A program made the translations under genes and the position numbers. A DNA stretch of 64,000 nt from Amphibalanus amphitrite. Lineage: Eukaryota > Arthropoda > Thecostraca > Balanomorpha > Balanidae. How positions within the stretch are numbered: position 1 is the stretch's first letter; each line of letters opens with the position of its first letter. Shown one piece after another: positions 9,401 to 19,033 of the stretch. The notes beneath the pieces are model-generated. The model did no database searches and had not been told where the DNA came from. It worked only from the letters and a program-made list of their open reading frames with translations. The DNA is taken from positions 682,001 to 746,000 of the forward strand of contig NW_024881613.1 in NCBI RefSeq assembly GCF_019059575.1. Reading direction: 5' to 3'.

Positions 9401-12268
9401 TGGTCGCCTGATTGGCCTGGGAGGAGCACGGCGGCGGCGGCGGGGCGGTGGGCAATCGGCCGGGGGTGGGCGGTTAGCGCGCGCGGTGGGTGATGGGCTC
9501 TGTCGGCTCTCTCGCTGCTGTTATTGGCCTCGGCCGGCCGACTGGTGTCGGAAAGTTTGACGGGCGCGGCAGGCCGCGTGCTCGGCGCACCAGACGCACT
9601 AATGAACACCTGGACTCGTCAAACGTCGCCTCTTGACGCCGGCTTTGACAGACAAATGACGGGGAGGTGCGCGTGCCGCGGTCCATGGGCTGATCGGCCC
9701 TCACTGATACTGAGTCGCCGCCCGGCCCGCACACCGCCCGAGGACCCGGCCGCCGTCCGCTGCTAGAGAATTTATGCAGATAACTGGCGTCAAAACCGCC
9801 GTGTTTGCTGTCAAATAGCTGTGGCTCCAGCCCACCGCCGCTGGGCGGGTTAGTGGGCTTATTTGCGCGACCTTTGCCATCAGTATTCAGATGTATGACC
9901 GCGCCGTGCTCGTCCGTATGCTACATTAGACGAGATAGTTGCGGGTAATTTTCGAGCCGTGTTGTCACTTAAACCAGCGGTCTCTTTGATGCGTGAAATC
10001 GTTGTTTGTCTCGAGAAGAACAAATGGCTGGCAATTAAAGAGACATTTGAATCTCAGGCAAATGTGCCCAGATGACGGTTTAATATAAGCCTGAATATAT
10101 CATCTCATCTTGAGTATGCTGATTGCGATGCTATGAATTTATCATCTCATACATCTGGGCCATAGCTCATCGTCTCCGGGTGCATAAAGCCATCGCTGAG
10201 AATTGTAACAAAACTAGTTCCTTTTTCATCTAACATGAGATGTTTTAGTTCTTGGGCAGTTACCGTGCCGGTAACAGGGTATTTCTCATTGCTCGGATTT
10301 AGAATGTTATTCATAATTTGTCAGTCTATCACGCCACGTTCACCCCATCCCTTATGGTCACACGTCTCCCCTCTGCGCGGCAGATTCCCGGCGCCTGGCT
10401 GCTGGAGACGGTCTCTGTTGCCCGCGACGACAACATGGTTCTGGCCGAGGTCAGCTGGCAGCCGCAGACGGCCGGTCTGGCAGAGTACCTCGTCACCTGG
10501 GAGGTCAGCGGCGGGGGCATCAAGGGCCACCTGTACACCGACATGACGTCTGTCACACTTAGCCTCTGGCCAGAGTCCATCTATAACATCCAGGTGAGTT
10601 ACTGGAGGGGAAGGGGACGAGAGGGAGGGGTGGAGGTCCCATATCGTGAGCCGGATCGCTCCGTTCCACTCGAGATAAATGCATCTGATGTGGGATTTAC
10701 GGCTATAACACTTTTAGGGACACGAACGTGTCGCGTGCCTGGAATATCATTGCGGCGTTATCAGCGCTATATTATCTGAACGCCGAACATATGCCATGCA
10801 GACTCGTATCGCGCCGCCGAATGGAGCCCGCCTCGATAGCATCGGATTCGAAAACACTTCTTTATCACTGCGAGCGACCATCAAAATTACATAAACGTCC
10901 CACCAAAGCGGCGGCCGGCGCGGCCAGCTCGGTTTGATGGCCGTCCGAGGCGCTATGGCAGGGGCTTGGCGGCTCGTCCGGGCCGGAGCTGCGGCGAGCT
11001 GCAGAGCTCAGCCAGCGCCGGGGCTCTGGCGGATCTCGGCGGTCGCGCCGCTGTATGACCCAGCCGGCTGCCCCGCCCGTCTGCCGCGCTCGCCGCTCGG
11101 CCCACACGCTCCTCTGACGAGGTTTTTGCTCCCGCTCGGTCGGCCACCGCCCCGCAGCGTCGGAAAAACTGCACTGGTTTGCGCCGGCCGCGGCTCCGCG
11201 CTGCGCGTGCCAGGTGCGGCGGCTCACGCGACGTCACTCGATCGGCACCGGCTCAGTCGGACGTAAATGGATCTCAATGGGGCCGTCGGCATTCCTGGCG
11301 CGACGCCGGAGAGCGTCGGCCGGGCGCGGCGCGAGCAGAGACCAGCGGAGGACCGGCCGTCCGCTCCGCTCCGGTCCGGTCCGGAGCGCCGGCCGCTGCC
11401 ACGGGGCGTCTTCGCCGCGCTCTCTGACTTATGGCGCGAGCGACTCCGCTTTGGGCCGGCTCGGCCGAGTAACTGCATCCTAATTGGCGTTATTAAATTT
11501 TGCAGCGAGCAATGATGCAGCCCGATGATAAATCACCACTCTACGATGCACAAGTGTGATTATTTGCATTAGTTTGATTCAGCGCGGAGGCCGGCCGGCG
11601 GCCCATGTGCCTCTCGGCGATCCGACCGCGCCAACAAATCTAAATTGGCGCTAAAACCCGTCGGTAATTAGTGGGCTGCGGCCCGTGCCGGTCGGCCGGC
11701 GGACCACCAGCAGATGAGCGGCCTTCGGGTCGGCCACCGCCGCTACCGCCGGCGGCGGCGCGGCGCGGCGGCGCTAGTTCGCCCGCCGGCCACCCGCGGC
11801 GCTAGTGAGCCGGCAGCTGGTCTCTCGCCCGTCCGCCAGAGGCGCTGAGTGCTGACTGTTTCTCTGTTTGTCCACCAGGTGGAGCTGATGGTATCGGAGG
11901 AGGGCGGCGAGCCGCTGAGGTCCGTACCGCTGGTTATCAGCACATACAGCGTGGCCGAGACGGGCCCGGCCGGCCGCGCCGTGCGCAAGGTGCCGCGCTC
12001 GGCGCTGGCCGGCGGACCGGCTGGCCAGCGGCTGCCGCTGGGCGACGCGGCGCTGCTGGCGCTGCTGCTGGTGGCGCTCTGCTGCACGGCCCTCTGCGGC
12101 CTGCTGGTGACGGCCCGGCAGCGGTGCGCCGTGCCGCGCCGGCCGGCTGCCGGGCCTCCGGCGCCCCGCCTCCTCCCAGCAGTGTCCCGCTGCGTGGCGC
12201 ACAAAACGGTACCCTCGCCACTAGATGTCACTGCGATCGCTGCCATACACCCGCCCCGCCGGCTCTGA
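368..12268 (+). CDS. Gene 1: Cys-rich, two-FnIII, single-pass membrane protein (5' partial, six exons in window)
   Basis: Exons are 368-427, 2646-2720, 5278-5496, 5775-5972, 10384-10593 and 11879-12268, giving 383 codons and a TGA stop. All are multiples of three, joined by phase-0 GT-AG introns. The start and signal peptide must lie before the window, by comparison with the paralogue at 46782-60980. Visible protein: cysteine-rich module (residues 1-54, eight Cys: 12, 18, 21, 25, 39, 45, 50, 54), first FnIII-like domain (about 64-155), second FnIII domain (about 187-285), transmembrane helix (309-331) and a 52-residue tail. The Cys spacing C-x5-C-x2-C-x3-C followed by a C-x3-C resembles, from memory, the anosmin-1 (KAL1) N-terminal cysteine box, but there is no WAP domain and anosmin is not membrane-spanning. 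The likely role is cell-surface adhesion or signalling; this is inference. The introns are invaded by transposons. No AATAAA is seen in the 250 bases after the stop. Confidence 0.85.
428..2645 (+). other. Gene 1 intron 2, GC-rich
   Basis: This phase-0 intron is extremely GC-rich from about 1020 to 2700, so it shows long chance open frames on both strands with low-complexity Arg/Pro/Ala translations. Apart from the 32-bp tandem repeat at 1055-1130 I see no gene, RNA or mobile element in it. Confidence 0.6.
1055..1130. repeat. 32-bp minisatellite in gene 1 intron 2
   Basis: Two near-identical 32-bp units beginning gcgcggccgtcgtcctg, at 1055 and 1087, are followed by a partial third unit at 1119. 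They differ at only two or three positions. Confidence 0.8.
2646..2720 (+). CDS. Gene 1 exon 3 (Cys-rich module, middle)
   Basis: The acceptor ends tccgcag (2645) and the donor is gtaagt (2721). The 25 codons start CWEKC and end CDRVPDC, matching CWASC and CKLNKAC of gene 2 exon 3, with 13 against 12 residues between the second and third cysteines. Confidence 0.9.
2721..5277 (+). other. Gene 1 intron 3 with an inserted hAT-like element
   Basis: This phase-0 intron of about 2.6 kb includes a complete 1370-bp non-autonomous element at 3620-4989. The remaining intron sequence shows no gene. Confidence 0.7.
3612..4997. mobile_element. Non-autonomous hAT-like transposon, including its 8-bp target duplication
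   Basis: The element proper is 3620-4989 (1370 bp). Its ends are CAGGGCCTCGGCTAA and the reverse complement, and the perfect 8-bp duplication GATGGATT lies at 3612-3619 and 4990-4997. An 8-bp duplication with CAGGG ends is typical of hAT elements. Subterminal copies of ACTACTGGGGCAAAT occur just inside both ends. The interior has no transposase frame but many AGGTCA/TGACCT half-sites. It is inserted in intron 3 of gene 1, away from the splice sites. Confidence 0.88.
5278..5496 (+). CDS. Gene 1 exon 4 (end of Cys-rich module, first half of FnIII-like domain 1)
   Basis: The acceptor ends gttgcag (5277) and the donor is gtgaga (5497), giving 73 codons. The start, RDVGCQLACRF, closes the cysteine module and matches SAGCRQACDF in gene 2. 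A Pro/Leu-rich linker follows, then beta-strand-like sequence with LDVQFGWSEARW and SIVYLLLAKTGDQWKELVQ, as expected for the A to C' strands of an FnIII domain. Gene 2 has no counterpart of this FnIII half. Confidence 0.9.
5775..5972 (+). CDS. Gene 1 exon 5 (second half of FnIII-like domain 1)
   Basis: The acceptor ends ctcgtcag (5774) and the donor is gtgggc (5973), giving 66 codons. VSVVLINLPAGTTLRLLAM reads like the E and F strands of FnIII. The end of this exon together with its donor is repeated three more times in the following intron. The first donor is preferred because readthrough meets an in-frame stop 11 codons later. Confidence 0.85.
5930..6130 (+). repeat. Tandem copies of the exon 5 end and its 5' splice site
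   Basis: The block ACCAGATCGAGGTGGG at the exon 5 boundary recurs as ACCAGATAGAGGTGGG, ACCTGATAGAGGTGGG and ATGAAATAGAGGTGGG. Donor-like GT sites lie at 5973, 6008, 6044 and 6095. The last copy also repeats upstream exon sequence (gaccaggagc...gatggaga). Use of any later donor would bring in a stop in the gene 1 frame. Confidence 0.8.
6591..9116. mobile_element. Long-TIR DNA transposon with broken transposase (element 6599-9108 plus 8-bp duplication)
   Basis: The ends TAGGGTGTGTCA and TGACACACCCTA extend into imperfect inverted repeats of roughly 200 bp that share the run gaagcccattgg and the motif ggcgcccggcgtt. Both ends are flanked by the perfect 8-bp duplication TTGGTCAA (6591-6598 and 9109-9116). 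An 8-bp duplication points to the hAT or P type of DDE transposon; I cannot assign the superfamily. Transposase remnants lie inside on the - strand. The element sits within intron 5 of gene 1. Confidence 0.85.
6950..8400 (-). pseudogene. Broken transposase of a YFDGR / DGKTSGP-type DDE family
   Basis: Collinear pieces on the - strand fall in different frames. 8400-7795 (201 codons) has SLFRKLFDIARCRC and PPAEIAFLRDQRGVRKMRLG; 7598 to about 7370 has ELKAMYFDGRHDQT and EEHVAKVAEPGNEYL. A shifted frame from about 7370 to 7160 has DGAAVNTG, then WFACQLHSNELVLREVF and LDGKTSGPGSFTGPLGK. A further frame at about 7090-6960 has SSDQLLLYQL and EAWKKIGPLNHTRW-like sequence. I recognise these motifs from a widespread family of uncharacterised arthropod and cnidarian transposon proteins; YFDGR and DG are plausible catalytic-acid motifs. 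There are at least two frameshifts and the C-terminal part is missing, so it is not functional. Confidence 0.7.
9295..9356. repeat. 31-bp tandem duplication
   Basis: Two copies of a 31-bp unit containing ggttaccagattggacagc, at 9295-9325 and 9326-9356, differ by one base. Confidence 0.85.
10384..10593 (+). CDS. Gene 1 exon 6 (FnIII domain 2, strands A to F)
   Basis: The acceptor ends gcgcggcag (10383) and the donor is gtgagt (10594), giving 70 codons. VLAEVSWQPQTAGLAEYLVT and VTLSLWPESIYNIQ are a canonical FnIII core (Trp in strand B, Tyr in strands C and F). It is strongly similar to gene 2 exon 5: EYLVTWEVSGGGIKGHL against SYLVTWELRSGGLRGHL, and LSLWPESIYNIQ against LSLWPDEDYVVQ. Confidence 0.93.
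10594..11878 (+). other. Gene 1 intron 6
   Basis: This phase-0 intron of about 1.3 kb is GC-rich from 10900 to 11450 and produces several overlapping chance open frames. No repeat, RNA or mobile element is recognised. Confidence 0.6.
11879..12268 (+). CDS. Gene 1 exon 7 (end of FnIII domain 2, transmembrane helix, tail, stop)
   Basis: The acceptor ends tccaccag (11878), and 129 codons end in TGA at 12266-12268. VELMV and PLVISTYSV complete the FnIII F and G strands. A juxtamembrane linker follows, then the hydrophobic segment ALLALLLVALCCTALCGLLV and a basic stop-transfer (TARQRC). The cytoplasmic tail of about 52 residues is Pro/Ala/Arg-rich and has no recognised signalling motif. Confidence 0.9.
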   Translation: MELMVSEEGGEPLRSVPLVISTYSVAETGPAGRAVRKVPRSALAGGPAGQRLPLGDAALLALLLVALCCTALCGLLVTARQRCAVPRRPAAGPPAPRLLPAVSRCVAHKTVPSPLDVTAIAAIHPPRRL

Positions 12269-15003
12269 TGGGTCCGAGCTGTGTCAGGTCGAGAAACTGC
12301 CTCCTGGTTGAGTGAGTGTGAGTCTGCAGTGTATGAGAGTGTCTGGAGTGCGCTGCGAAATGAATTCTACCTTAGTGTTTTCTAATGGGTAGCTTTACTT
12401 ATGAAGTGTCATATTTGTGTTGTAATTAATTGCGTTCGGTGAATATGACAGATTTGTTGCGTTCCTATAATGTGTTGATGTTCGCTTTACGCTGTAAATG
12501 ACTCGATACCATGTTGTCAACTGCGCTGAGTTGTAGGCCCATTCACACCATCTTCCGTGTCCTCATATTTCGCCTTCCCACCACGTCCATTCGTCTGGGT
12601 CCGTGCCCAGGCGGCGGTGTTGACAGATCTGTCAAATTTATGCGCTCGCTCGTGTAGCCTGCGGCCGCCAAATGCGTTCCATGTGGCGACCCGGAATGTT
12701 GCCTGCCGGTGTTGACGGCCGGCGGAGAGTGGCCGCTCATCTGTCACCGCTGGGCTGGCAGCCCGTCATCTGTGTCCGCCCGCCCGGCTGAGGGCCACGT
12801 GTGTCCCCCCCTGTTCGAACGGGTCACCGCCCCCCCCCCCCCCCGAGACTGACCATTATCTGTGATACGCATATGCATGATTCGCCGCCGCTGCGTCGCC
12901 GGTCGCGGTGCGCGCTGTACAAATACGTGCCTTCGTGTCTGTGAATACATCCAGTTGATCGCGAACGGTCTGTGTTCAGTGGCTGGAGACGCAGCAGCCT
13001 CCGGTCGGAGCGCACACCGCCCGCGGACTCCGCGAGCGCAGTAAACACGGCGCACTTCGTCTCCATTATGGCGCACAGCGGCGCGCGCCGGCGGCACAAC
13101 CGGCCACTCTCAATTATCAATTACGGCGCGGCAGTCAGCAGTGGCGGCGAGGAACGGCGCACAGCGCTGCGCGCCGCCGGGCCGGGGCGTGCGCGGGCCG
13201 CGCTGCCATGAAATATGCATATCAGCCGGAATATGGGGACTAATGAGAGGCTACGGCGCTGGGCACGAGACGGACAGCCAGTGCGCAGGTCCAGGGAGGC
13301 GCCGCCCCCTCAGGGCAGAGAGCGCAGATCGAGAGGGAGGGAGAGAGGGCTCACCGAAGGAGAGAGGGAGGGTGGGGGGTAATAAGACTCGATGAAGGTT
13401 AGTACCAAACGCTGTGGGCTGATTCAGGAGGACACCACGGACAAAGGTTGCAAGCACGGTGTAGTAAGGGTGACGCTTTCCTTTTTCTTACATGCCTATG
13501 TTTTGCTTTCAATTACATCAGCGTTTCACTCGGTTACCCAACAAGGCTCGTTAAGATGATGAAATGATAAAATCCCTATAACGATAAAATGACATTGTTA
13601 AAATGATTCGTCTCACGTTTGTATTATATGGTATAGGCCATGGTCTGCAATAAGGCGGCTTTTGCGTCGTAGCCCCATCATTCGGTGGCGCTGAACGCTG
13701 TTTCGCTCCGCCTGGAGTGGACGTTACGCGGATATTGCAGCAGCATCTTGTCGAGGAAGTGAATACTACTGGTGCCCTAATGAGCACCTCGAGTCTTTAA
13801 CCTGCAGAATCCGAGCCCACTCACCTTCTCATAAAACGAGGCTTGAACCGACCAACAAGACGATCCCGTTCGCCCCAACGATATTTCCAACTAAGCACAG
13901 CGCGTATTTCACACATAATGCCCGTTTAATTTTGAATTCATTCATTAATTTGCGTTACTATTACGTTCTTTATTTGTAAGCCGTTCAGGGCTGCCGTTTC
14001 GCCTTCAATATGAGCGGCGAGCGCGCTCTGCCCTAGGCGGGGCTTGAACCCCAGTTTGCCATATTCATGCGCTACTGCAGGAAATGGTCTGCACTTGGTA
14101 TGCAATATGCCATAGATGTGCGGCACAGGAGGTAGTCCACGTAACCCACGGCCAAGTGATTACCAGTAACGTGCGCCAAACCACGCAAGACGCTACTACA
14201 TAAGGCCTCAGATGAATTTATTATTTCCTTCACACGTAATGGGCAATACATGCAAGCAATCAAAAGAAGCGTTCTGAAAAGTGGGATATGGTCGAGTCCC
14301 GAGTGCATTCCGAAGTTCATGTTCCGCTGTGCAGTGCTTCCCTAAAAGAAAAAAAAAACTGGTGTGCATTTGAAGATTCAACTAAACACTGATATTCACT
14401 GCAGATGAGCAGCTCGCTGTAACTACACAGGTTTGATTTTACCCATCGTCCGAAATCTATCTCAATCGATATATCGGTGAGCCGAACAATGTCGGCGGCG
14501 CCCAGCCGAACGTCAGCTCAGCAGACCGATTGACGGCACTATCTCCCGTCGTCATTGCGCAACGCTCATTGTCTAGCCTGCAGTTGTCGTTGTGACACCC
14601 ACCCCCGTCCACCCGACGCATACGTCCGGTCCGCGGGCCTTGTGACCAGCCCGGTACCCGGTCAGCTCCTCACGCTATCGGAACAGGTGACAGTTACTGC
14701 CGGCCACGAATCAGCCGCCTGTCGGTCAACATGTTCAACTGGACGTCCAAACACGCTCGCCATCGGCGGTTTGGACACGGCCCGGTGAAGTGATCGCTGA
14801 TCTGTCGGGAACCTGTTCCTCGGACACCGGTCAGCGGTACCTAACGATGTTTGTTTGCGCTACTCACAGCACTGTAAAATCGAGTTTCTTTTGTTGTTGC
14901 TGCCTGGCCTTGCCCTTTATTGTGCATGCTGTTGGATGATACTGTGATAAAGAGCATGCACAACTTGTGTGCATGTGTGCCCCACAAAATATCATTGCAT
15001 CTA
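12269..15003. other. Gene 1 3' flank and intergenic DNA
   Basis: The probable 3' UTR begins at 12269; no AATAAA was found, and the 3' end is unknown. The region includes a C-run (12831-12844), a purine-rich stretch (13320-13380) and AT-rich DNA with no supported gene. Confidence 0.5.
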
Positions 15004-16874
15004 CTATGCATTTCAGACCCCATGAGACCCTGTTTTTCGGCGATAATTTATTTAATATTTGTCCAATTTGCTTCAAATTTTCACAATGCACATTTCAGCT
15101 CAAGCGCCAATTTTTGTCAATATGGTCTTTTAACAAAATATCAAATTTTAGGGTACTTGTCGTTGCCTCGTAATGTTAAAATCGGCCCCGTAAATCCGTC
15201 AGTGGAGTAGAGGCTATCCGTGCGTAGGTGTGACGTCACAAACACGTGACCATTAAGCTCCGCCCTCCCGGCGGACGGGGCGGTGACCTTGGCCGGTCAG
15301 TCGGCTGCGTGGAGCGGGCGGGGCAGTAGCCGTCGCACCGGGGCGGCTCGCATGGAGCGAAGCTGCCGTGCAGTTGTCGTTGCAGCCGTAACTTCATCGA
15401 ATGAGCTAAATAGCGCGCATAAGTAACACACTAACTGAAGCCCTTGACTTTCCATTTATCACAAATGTATACGTACACCTTGTTCAGTCACAACAAAATA
15501 TCTATTTCCACACAAGATTCGGGGCTTGTGAAAAAAGCGCACATAAAAAACGCTGTTGATTTCAAATGATTGCGTAAAATTATGTATCGTGTCAGACTAC
15601 GTTCAAATTGCAAAATAGAATCACAATTAATAGGATGCAATTTATGTGTTTGATATATGAAATTTGATTAGGAATGTATGCCGGTGTGATCGATTCATAT
15701 CATCCCAGTGCAACATAAGCATTGAACACCTTCAGGAGTAATCCATTTTGTCATCGACTTCGGTTGAGGAGGTCGCCGGACTAACTTTACCCCCAGATCT
15801 TATATGTTGAAATGCAAACATGAAAAGTAAAAGCCTAGAGAAAAGAGATAGGTAGTTACCTCACCATTGAGGACATACCTACTGCTACATAAGTTTTGCA
15901 AACAAAAAAAGTTTTGTGTTTCTTGATGATCGTTCTCGTGTAGTGCCCAACGTCCGCCTGCCACATTCCTATTTCTTTCTGTGCACGCCTTAACAATATA
16001 ACACACACACAATACACATGACATTCTACCATACGACACATTACGCTTCTGCCCCACCCGGCGCCCCGCACCGCTTCACGAATCACGAATACGGTCGTCT
16101 CGCTGGAGCGATGCCCCAGGCAATCGGCCGTGCCCGAGACTCTTCATCCTACCCTGTTGCTTTCTGCGCCTTCCTCAGAAACATCTATTGACGCTGCCAA
16201 ATATATCAATATTTTTTTGGTCATGCAGAGGCTTACGCATGATCTTATAGGTAATCGGGTAGTGACCTGACCCAACCTGACGATGAGATAGGTGCAACTC
16301 CGGCTTAAATAAATATTCAGAGTTCAAGAGTCCATCTATCTTTCCTTCTACGGCCGGTTCCGTTCCAATAGATCCTAGCTTTGATTCTGATCATTCTGAA
16401 TATTCTGAGCTGGTTCGACGTTTAAATACCAAAATAAGGAGAAGAGGACACCAAATGCCCTCGAACGGATAATTTTTTGGCTTTCGTCCCGAAACAACGT
16501 TGCCAGCTTAACTTGTCTCCATTATGTGGTCCCGCTGCGACCTCTCCGCGGTGCTGACACCGACTGAAGCGGCATAGACCCATCGCGGTCACGGCCGGTG
16601 GGCGGAGTCAAGTTGAGCACGGCGTAACGTGATTGGCCAGCGCTCCTATCCAATCCGGTGCGGCAACGAGCGAGCCTCTATCCGGGTGCAAAAACTGATT
16701 AACATTACGAGCCAACGACAAGTGCTCTAAATTTTGATATTTTGTTAAGAGACCATATTGACAAAAATTGGCGCTTGAGCTGAAATATGGTCTGCCAAAA
16801 TTTCAAGCTAATTGGACAAAAATTGAAGAAATTATCGCCGAAAAACAGGGTCTCATGGGGTCTGAAATGCATAG
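15004..16874. mobile_element. Long-TIR non-autonomous DNA transposon, TA-flanked
   Basis: The left arm from 15004 (CTATGCATTTCAGACCCC) and the right arm ending at 16874 are inverted copies over about 180 bp, sharing tgagaccctgtttttcggcg, ttaacaaaatatcaaa and cttgtcgtt. TA flanks both ends, the expected duplication for Tc1/mariner-type integration. The 1.5-kb core has no transposase frame. It contains a TGACGTCA and GC-box-like sequence near 15230-15330, and CCAAT plus GC-box-like sequence near 16600-16640. Confidence 0.8.
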
Positions 16875-16876
16875 TA

Positions 16877-18675
16877 AGCTACTCTAAAAAGTTTGTGAAA
16901 AAAAGCCTAATACACCGAAAAAGTTATGTACAAGTTTCCATCTTGGCTCGCCTTTAAACAATCGGTTAAACCAACCAAGTTCGTTTTAAGACAAGACAAC
17001 GACAGCTCAGAGACATCTCCGACGTCAAAAAGGCACATACACTAGACTAAACAATAAACAGCTTTCCAAGACGCTTCTGTGACCTTCAAGTGCATAATGC
17101 TTGCAGCTTACTGGCATTTAGCCAAAAGCTAGAAACGGTATATTATCGAACCCCGAAACTTCCCTCACGACCAGCTCGCTGAATGACGCATGCACATCTC
17201 ATCTGCATCACATCGGATCATTGTGCGTATCTCCCCTCTATACTTCAGTAGGTATAAGACAGACGAGTCGTCTTTTCTCGTCTCTCACTCAAGTGATGGA
17301 CAGACGAACACTCCAGTGCGGTCGCGGCGCCCGCTCTACCCGGCGCCACACAGACAGGCGTGTGCGATAGTCCGTCACGGACTTCCCTGCGCGCTAGCCC
17401 TGTCTCCGGCCAAAACAGATAATTAATTGTATCGTGACGGGCCGCTGAGTAGGTTTTGATGTCACCTTAACTCTCCCGGAATCAATAATAGCCGAGGCGG
17501 AGTGTCAGCCTCCTCGGCCGCGCCGGACTGCCGCCGGTGCGCCGGTAATCGTCTCCAAGATCTGCTGTTTGTCTCGACTCGTCTCGGCGCACTGATGGAG
17601 GAATAACGTGCGTGGCGCCGGGCCTGCGGGCGCTACTTTCGCCCCGGCAGCGCCGCGCGTCTGCCCGTGGGAGGGAGGGGTCACTACTCACTAACGAGCC
17701 TGGACCGGGGAGGGGCGAAGGTGGGACACATGGGATGGCCAGGTAGTAGACTCACCGGGTGGCAGGCAGACGCGGAACTGGGACATGTCCGGCTTACCGG
17801 GGGGCGAAGACAAGGGAAAAATATAACTTCAGCAGATGAGAGATAACGTGGTGGTGTCGATTAAGTGGGTGTCCTAGACGGAAGGTAGGAGGGTTAAAAA
17901 ACAAACCCACCCAGCACGTTTACCATCCGTCATTCATATTAGTCACCGAATCTATCAGTGACCGAATTAACCAGTTACCAAACTGGCCTCCTCTGCTCCT
18001 CTACATCGGGTGAAGTTAGTTTCCAGTTTGTATGAATTTATACGCAGGTCCGAGAAGTTTCGACCCAGAGTTATCCTTTTCTCTTCACTGGCGCCGCGGT
18101 GCAACTCTTTGCCACATTTTACCTTATTAATCTGCCTAAATTTGTCTGCCAGTGCAGTATCTCAATCTCTCCTCTGCGCGCGGTTCAAACGGACTCTGCT
18201 CTAACGGCCCGGCCCTCCTCGCCGCCTCTCTCCGCGTGTGACCCTCGGATGGCCATGACTTATGGCCGCTATCTGACTCTCGCGTGATCGGTCGGCGCGC
18301 GTCTGGACCGATCAGCGCTGACGCTTCTGACGCTAATTACGTCCGCTGTGCACCGCCGCCTCCGGCAGAGGAGACGACATCGGCAGGCGGCGCGGCGGCA
18401 TCCGGCGGCATCCGGCGGCATCCGGCGGCATCCGGCCCGGGCGGACCGAATGCCGAGCGTGGCTGCTGCTGCTGGTCCGCATTAGGCACCGCCTGATGCC
18501 GGCGCTTTGATGTCGCCGGCAACGTGACGAGACGGCGGAAGAGGGCGAGAGGAGATGGAGGGAGAGAAAAGGAGAGGGATGCAGAGTGAGTTCAAGGGAG
18601 TTTGCCTGCAAAAGAGAGGGAGATGCAGAGAATGAGAAAACACTGGTTCAGGGGTTGTCCATTTCCCACTGCAGT
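16877..18675. other. Intergenic DNA
   Basis: No gene is supported here. A 10-bp minisatellite lies at 18394-18436, and GC-rich tracts at 17500-17680 and 18180-18500 make chance open frames. Confidence 0.5.
18394..18436. repeat. 10-bp minisatellite
   Basis: About four consecutive copies of ggcggcatcc, followed by a diverged end. Confidence 0.85.
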
Positions 18676-19033
18676 GACTGCACTAGAGTTGCAAAGTTTC
18701 CCCCAAAGGCTGCTACCGGCACCGCCCCGCCCCACAAATTTTTTTGGGGATACCGGCATGCTACCACGCCCAAAGCAAAAACACCACCTAATTACCGGCA
18801 TACTAAAAAACCTGCATTGTTGCTTCCAGTTTACCCCTACAAGAATTGCCACATTTTCCTCTTAGTGTCCAAAGTTTGAATCATATGCTAATAATTTTTT
18901 TTTGTGCAAAACCAAAAATACCGGCATGCTACCGGCAAGACATGCCAGATACCACAAAAAAAAACCTGCGGTAGTGAAAAATTACCGGCATGCCGGTAAT
19001 GCGGTAGGGAAACTTTGCAACTCTAGACTGCAC
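18676..19033. mobile_element. Miniature hAT element with 8-bp target duplication
   Basis: The element proper is 18684-19025 (342 bp). Its terminal inverted repeats are TAGAGTTGCAAAGTTTCCC, perfect over about 19 bp, and the exact 8-bp duplication GACTGCAC lies at 18676-18683 and 19026-19033. The interior is AT-rich with repeated ACCGGCATGCTACC-like blocks and no coding sequence. The intact ends suggest a fairly recent insertion. Confidence 0.93.

Larger units (their letters stand above)
5973..10383 (+). other. Gene 1 intron 5 with splice-site copies and an inserted DNA transposon
   Basis: This phase-0 intron of 4.4 kb contains the donor-site copies, a 2.5-kb transposon (6599-9108) and a two-copy 31-bp repeat (9295-9356). 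A further duplication, gtcggggaacgtcccg, lies at about 6150-6177. Bases 9360-10383 show no gene. Confidence 0.7.

Noticed and set aside
14030-14070. tRNA-like B box (GGGGTTCAAGCCCC on the - strand)
   Set aside because: A strong B-box-like palindrome, but no A box at the right distance and no cloverleaf.
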